Below, one piece after another: positions 60,690-64,000 of a stretch of DNA of 64,000 nt; position 1 is the stretch's first letter; the number at the start of each line of letters is the position of its first letter. The notes under the pieces are model-generated. The model was not told where the DNA came from and did not search any database. It saw only the letters and a program-made list of their open reading frames with translations. Origin of the DNA: Ciona intestinalis (taxonomy: Eukaryota > Chordata > Ascidiacea > Phlebobranchia > Cionidae); assembly GCF_000224145.3 (NCBI RefSeq), contig NC_020166.2:6371632-6435631 (forward strand), written 5' to 3'. The position numbers and the translations under genes were made by a program.

Positions 60690-63125
60690 TTAAGAATCCA
60701 CAGAAACTAAGCCTATCTGGTTTGTCAGTTCATCAACCTCACTGTTGCTTTCTTCGGCTTGCTTCTCATCAGCTAAAACAAGTTCTGCTGCTTCTTCAAT
60801 CAGTTCCAGTTCAAGGTCCAAGTCTTTTTTTAAAACGTTTAGACCTTTAGCTTCCTTGGAAAGACTTTTCATCAGTTCATCGCAGGTTTTTAACTTTTGC
60901 AGCCACACACAGTAGTCAGTTATGTAAAGGTCATTTAATATGTAGCAAGGAGATCCATCAGCAGTTTGAAATATTCTCCAAATATGCAAGAGACAGTGCA
61001 GGATGTAGCGTCTTCCTTTCTTTAATATTCGAATAACATCTTGAACAACTTTGCATCCTAACTTCCAATTTCTGAAAATGTATATAAAGGGTGTTGTCAG
61101 ACAAAGATGATTCAGCGGCAGCTTTCTGTTCTTTTGAAATGGAATACAGTGTTTAAAATAAGTTATTGTTTACTCCTTAGCAATGAGTATTAAAGGCAAA
61201 AATTCTTAATTAGTGTAGCCCTGACAGAAAATCTTGGGTTATGCAAAATAGCAGTCATTTTTTACAAATTCACACAAAGTTGTACCTGTATTGTGGATAA
61301 CATAGGGATCTTCTTAAACAAGAAACCACTGTCTCCTTCAAGCAGGAAGATGAGCAGCACCATGACAAGGTATGACTGATGGTTCTTATGTTCCATGCAG
61401 ACTCCACACACCCCTCGCCCTCAGTTACTCGCACATTGTAAGCATATGCGAATAAAATATCAAACAAACCTGTGTAAGTATTATACATTAAACTTAATTA
61501 TGCTGTACATCTTATCCTAATACAAATTGTCGACGCACTGTTAAGAATGCCTGCCTTTAGACCAGAGGATACAGGTTCACCATTGTGGGCATTTGTCAAT
61601 GCAAATTGATCCAACCCAATGGTCCTGTATGGGTTGTCCATAGTGTCAGCAAACAATAAAAACTCATCACCCATACAGTTACACATGTGCTAACTTGTAA
61701 GCGGACACGTGATGTGTAAAACAAACCAATGTGATATAATAACTTACCAACTATGTAAAGATAAGCAGATTTATTCATTTAATAGGCTATTTTTGTATTT
61801 TACATTTATATACAATGAGCATACCATTCAAAATTATTTGTTGTTCGTTTTCTGAAATGAGGTATTCTTTATTTGGAAGTTTCTGAAGTTGCTCTTTCTC
61901 CTCATCAGTAAACTCCAATTGTTCCTCCGGACTTTGTTTCCACTCTGGGATAAATTTGATGATGTGCTGAATGTAATCATCTTCATACAGGTCCGCTCTG
62001 AAAAAGGATGACAGATGTTTATGTCATAATATAAATTAAAAATATATCTAGATCTGGATTTCTGGGACTCGGCCTTCTAGAAATATAAGTTATACATTTA
62101 ATGTGTACGTTCAATTTATTACAAATTCAGTTTAATGTTCTTTGCAATTAAACTTAAAATATTCGGCAAGCGTCCAGAAAAGGTTCTAGCTAAAATATAG
62201 TGATGGGTACTTGTGTATGGGCAAGGTTCAACAGCATTTCAGATTTAGACCAGATTTGTCCCATTATCAAGCAATGTCATGTGTATATACTAACTACTTA
62301 CAGATAGTAATCAGAATCAAACTTCAAATCTTCAGCAGCTTGTTTTAAACTTTTACGATCTTCCAAACTGGTATCATCCGGATTTCTAATGTAAACAATA
62401 TCACACAAATCTTCCTGTAATAACACAGCTCATTATTTTTCCTTAAACAAGATCTAAACATTAATTTGTAATATTGTTAAGGTTTTTGACTGAACTAAAA
62501 ACAACTACAGATATTATTTTACATTCTGTAAATTAAGTGGTACAGTACCTGTAACTTAGATATGACGCCGTGTTTTTGATTTGCAAAGCCGTAACCGAAT
62601 GTGGTTGAACAAATATTTTCTTTAGTTAAACTTGCTTCATGTTCACAATTAACATCTAACCAATAAAAGTTACTTAAATACTTGATACAGTTAATAATAC
62701 TTTAATACATAATTACATGAAAACATAGACAACAATTACCTTCTTCCACAACTTCAATCAGGGGTTTAGTTTGTGGTGTTTTCTTCTGTGCCAACATCGT
62801 TGTTAGTAAATCAAGGTTTTCAAAGTGTTCGCCCTTTTCTTGTTTACACACATGGACAGTATAAGCACCTTTATCAACCTCGTATTTGCACGATGAACCA
62901 GCTTCCACAATGGTGCCAGGAAGTTCTAATCTGAAAATTACATTTTTGTAAAAGTTGTTAAGACATATGCTAACAAACTCACCGAAGGTAATATGGTTTT
63001 GCATGGAAAGCAAAGCAAGTCTCTTCAATGAAAATATCGACTTCCGACACTTTGGTATATGGGGCATGTACGACTATTGTAACGGAAACGTCGTCTTGGT
63101 TAATTTGAAATTTGGGCGTCAACAT
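60690..63125 (-). CDS. SHQ1: SHQ1, H/ACA ribonucleoprotein assembly factor, 7 exons, 430 aa
   Basis: Exons (minus): 62983-63125, 62740-62930, 62549-62655, 62302-62414, 61825-61997, 61286-61469, 60690-61071; exactly 431 codons. SHQ1 holds dyskerin/NAP57 before it enters H/ACA RNPs, in cytoplasm and nucleoplasm. Residues 1-~85 are the CS (HSP20-like) domain (MLTPKFQINQDDVSVTIVV, LELPGTIVEAGS, DKGAYTVHV). The SHQ1-specific helical domain follows from ~120 (STTFGYGFANQKHGVISKLQ, FDSDYYLADLYEDDYIQHII, VRVTEGEGCVESAWNIRTIS, YILNDLYITDYCVWLQK). It ends shortly after ELELIEEAAELVL, so the long acidic/serine tail of the human protein (577 aa) is absent. One stretch (WCCSSSCLKETVVSC) differs clearly from the human WFETWTNVHDI region. 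An antisense SINE lies in intron 5. Confidence 0.95.
61525..61790 (+). repeat. SINE copy (18.1 kb family) in SHQ1 intron 5
   Basis: Head with TGTTAAGAATGCCTGCC (A box) and GGTTCACCATT (B box), body with GCTAACTTGTAAGCGG and AATGTGATATAATAAC, ending GATTTATTCATTT. Inserted antisense to SHQ1. Confidence 0.6.
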
Positions 63126-63730
63126 CGCTCACAATAATCCACAGGGACAGATAGATAAGATAGTGGAACACTTTACAAACAAAACGTGAAATGTGCTTTT
63201 TCCCGAGGGGAATTCCCCCTGAAAAGCAGTGCTTCAAAATTTAGTTGCCGAAAAGAATTTAAAATTTGAAAGACAAATATTTGGTGTTACGAATTAAAAA
63301 ATATGTATTTTCCCACGTCGTTTATTTTAATATGTTCATTTTGAACTATTCTTTAAAAAAAATAAAATGACTACAATTCCGCGTTTGACCGAGTACCTTG
63401 TTTCGTGTATCACGACTGCGTTTTAAATAATTTTATCTAATTTTAATTAGTAATATTATGTGTTTATTTAAAACGCTATACTTGTATAAACAATAGTTTT
63501 AAACTTTTTATTTATGTAGTATTCTTTTTAATGATTTCTATAGTAAGTCATTATATTCATCCGCAAAGTTCATATATTATTAAATATGAAAGTATTTTTT
63601 AATTTTACAATCATATATTGAATTTATATGTTTACCAACATATATTAATATGTTTTTGTATTAAACGCTGCAGATATCTGTATTATTTAGCAAGTTACAT
63701 ACACGAACTATTTTCTCACATTTTGGCATA
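63126..63730. other. SHQ1 upstream region
   Basis: AT-rich, no gene seen. Contains the palindrome at 63194-63228. Confidence 0.55.
63194..63228. promoter_or_regulatory. 35-bp imperfect palindrome with GGGGAATTCCCC core upstream of SHQ1
   Basis: The 12-base core at 63207-63218 is a perfect palindrome and a textbook NF-kB/Rel consensus. Outside it TGCTTTT (63194-63200) is repeated inverted as AAAAGCA (63222-63228). It lies ~80 bases upstream of the SHQ1 ATG. Confidence 0.4.
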
Positions 63731-63737
63731 TATCCGC

Positions 63738-63820
63738 CACGTGGTGTCCCTTCTTTCTTTTCTTCAGCGACCGAACTGGTTTGCTGTTCATAATTGTGGG
63801 ATAAAATGGTAGGTTTTTTG
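63738..63820 (+). promoter_or_regulatory. Possible first exon of a further plus-strand gene
   Basis: CACGTG (63738-63743), then an unbroken pyrimidine tract TCCCTTCTTTCTTTTCTTC ending in AG (63747-63767), then ATG at 63806-63808 followed at once by a donor GTAGGT. An oligopyrimidine start plus an intron after the ATG is typical of ribosomal protein genes; the tract could instead be a spliced-leader acceptor. No coding sequence follows before the window ends. Confidence 0.3.
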
Positions 63821-64000
63821 TTTATTTTATATATATTTTAACTAACAACAAGTTGTATAACGCTAATATTATATCCGTGTAGTTATAAACTTTAGCGATG
63901 TTTGGTTATTACAAACAAAAACTGTAGTATTGAGAAGCATGTGTTTCATTTTAACATTTCACTCTTGTATCTAAAACATACCTTGAGTGATACCTGTATT

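Overview
The window is animal nuclear DNA, almost certainly from a solitary sea squirt of the genus Ciona. The reasons are AT-rich sequence, many short exons, introns as small as 50-57 nt with GT/AG ends, tRNA-headed SINEs, a dense MITE family, a Sulfotransfer_4-type sulfotransferase and a GON-domain secreted protein. Gene order and identity were read from translated exons whose splice phases all close; no database was available. I saw no retroviral or other virus-like element, tRNA gene or CRISPR array.

Layout. (1) 1-1.6 kb, minus: a secreted protein joining a GON domain to a WSC domain, complete in five exons. (2) 2.2-4.1 kb, minus: a tentative small secreted orphan. (3) 4.1-6.7 kb: two head-to-tail copies of a ~1.3 kb non-coding DNA transposon whose ends resemble those of a ~190 bp MITE scattered through the window. 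(4) 7.3-9.1 kb, minus: a lysine-rich orphan. (5) 9.6-15.5 kb, minus: a complete 17-exon membrane aminopeptidase P (XPNPEP2-like), with five MITE copies in its introns. (6) 17.2-18.8 kb, minus: a sulfotransferase with a C-terminal membrane segment. (7) 20.5-21.3 kb, plus: intronless maspardin (SPG21). (8) 22.0-26.3 kb, plus: CWC27. (9) 26.7-60.4 kb, plus: the 58-exon ciliary gene CFAP46. (10) 60.7-63.1 kb, minus: SHQ1, convergent with CFAP46. The last 900 bases hold the SHQ1 upstream region and a possible first exon of another gene.

The most important structural point is that 22.55-28.35 kb (CWC27 exons 2-13 plus CFAP46 exons 1-4) is present again, nearly identical, at 28.47-34.16 kb. The two copies are joined across a run of exactly 125 N, and a second run, also exactly 125 N, lies at 35.44 kb. 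The simplest reading is two alleles of a very polymorphic animal placed in tandem by the assembler, so that there is really one CWC27 and one CFAP46; a true tandem duplication cannot be excluded from sequence alone. The full CWC27 is in the first copy and the full CFAP46 starts in the second.

The genes do not form one pathway. CWC27 (spliceosome), SHQ1 (H/ACA snoRNP assembly) and SPG21 (endosomal) are housekeeping genes; CFAP46 is an axonemal central-apparatus gene; the minus-strand genes on the left mostly encode secreted or membrane proteins.
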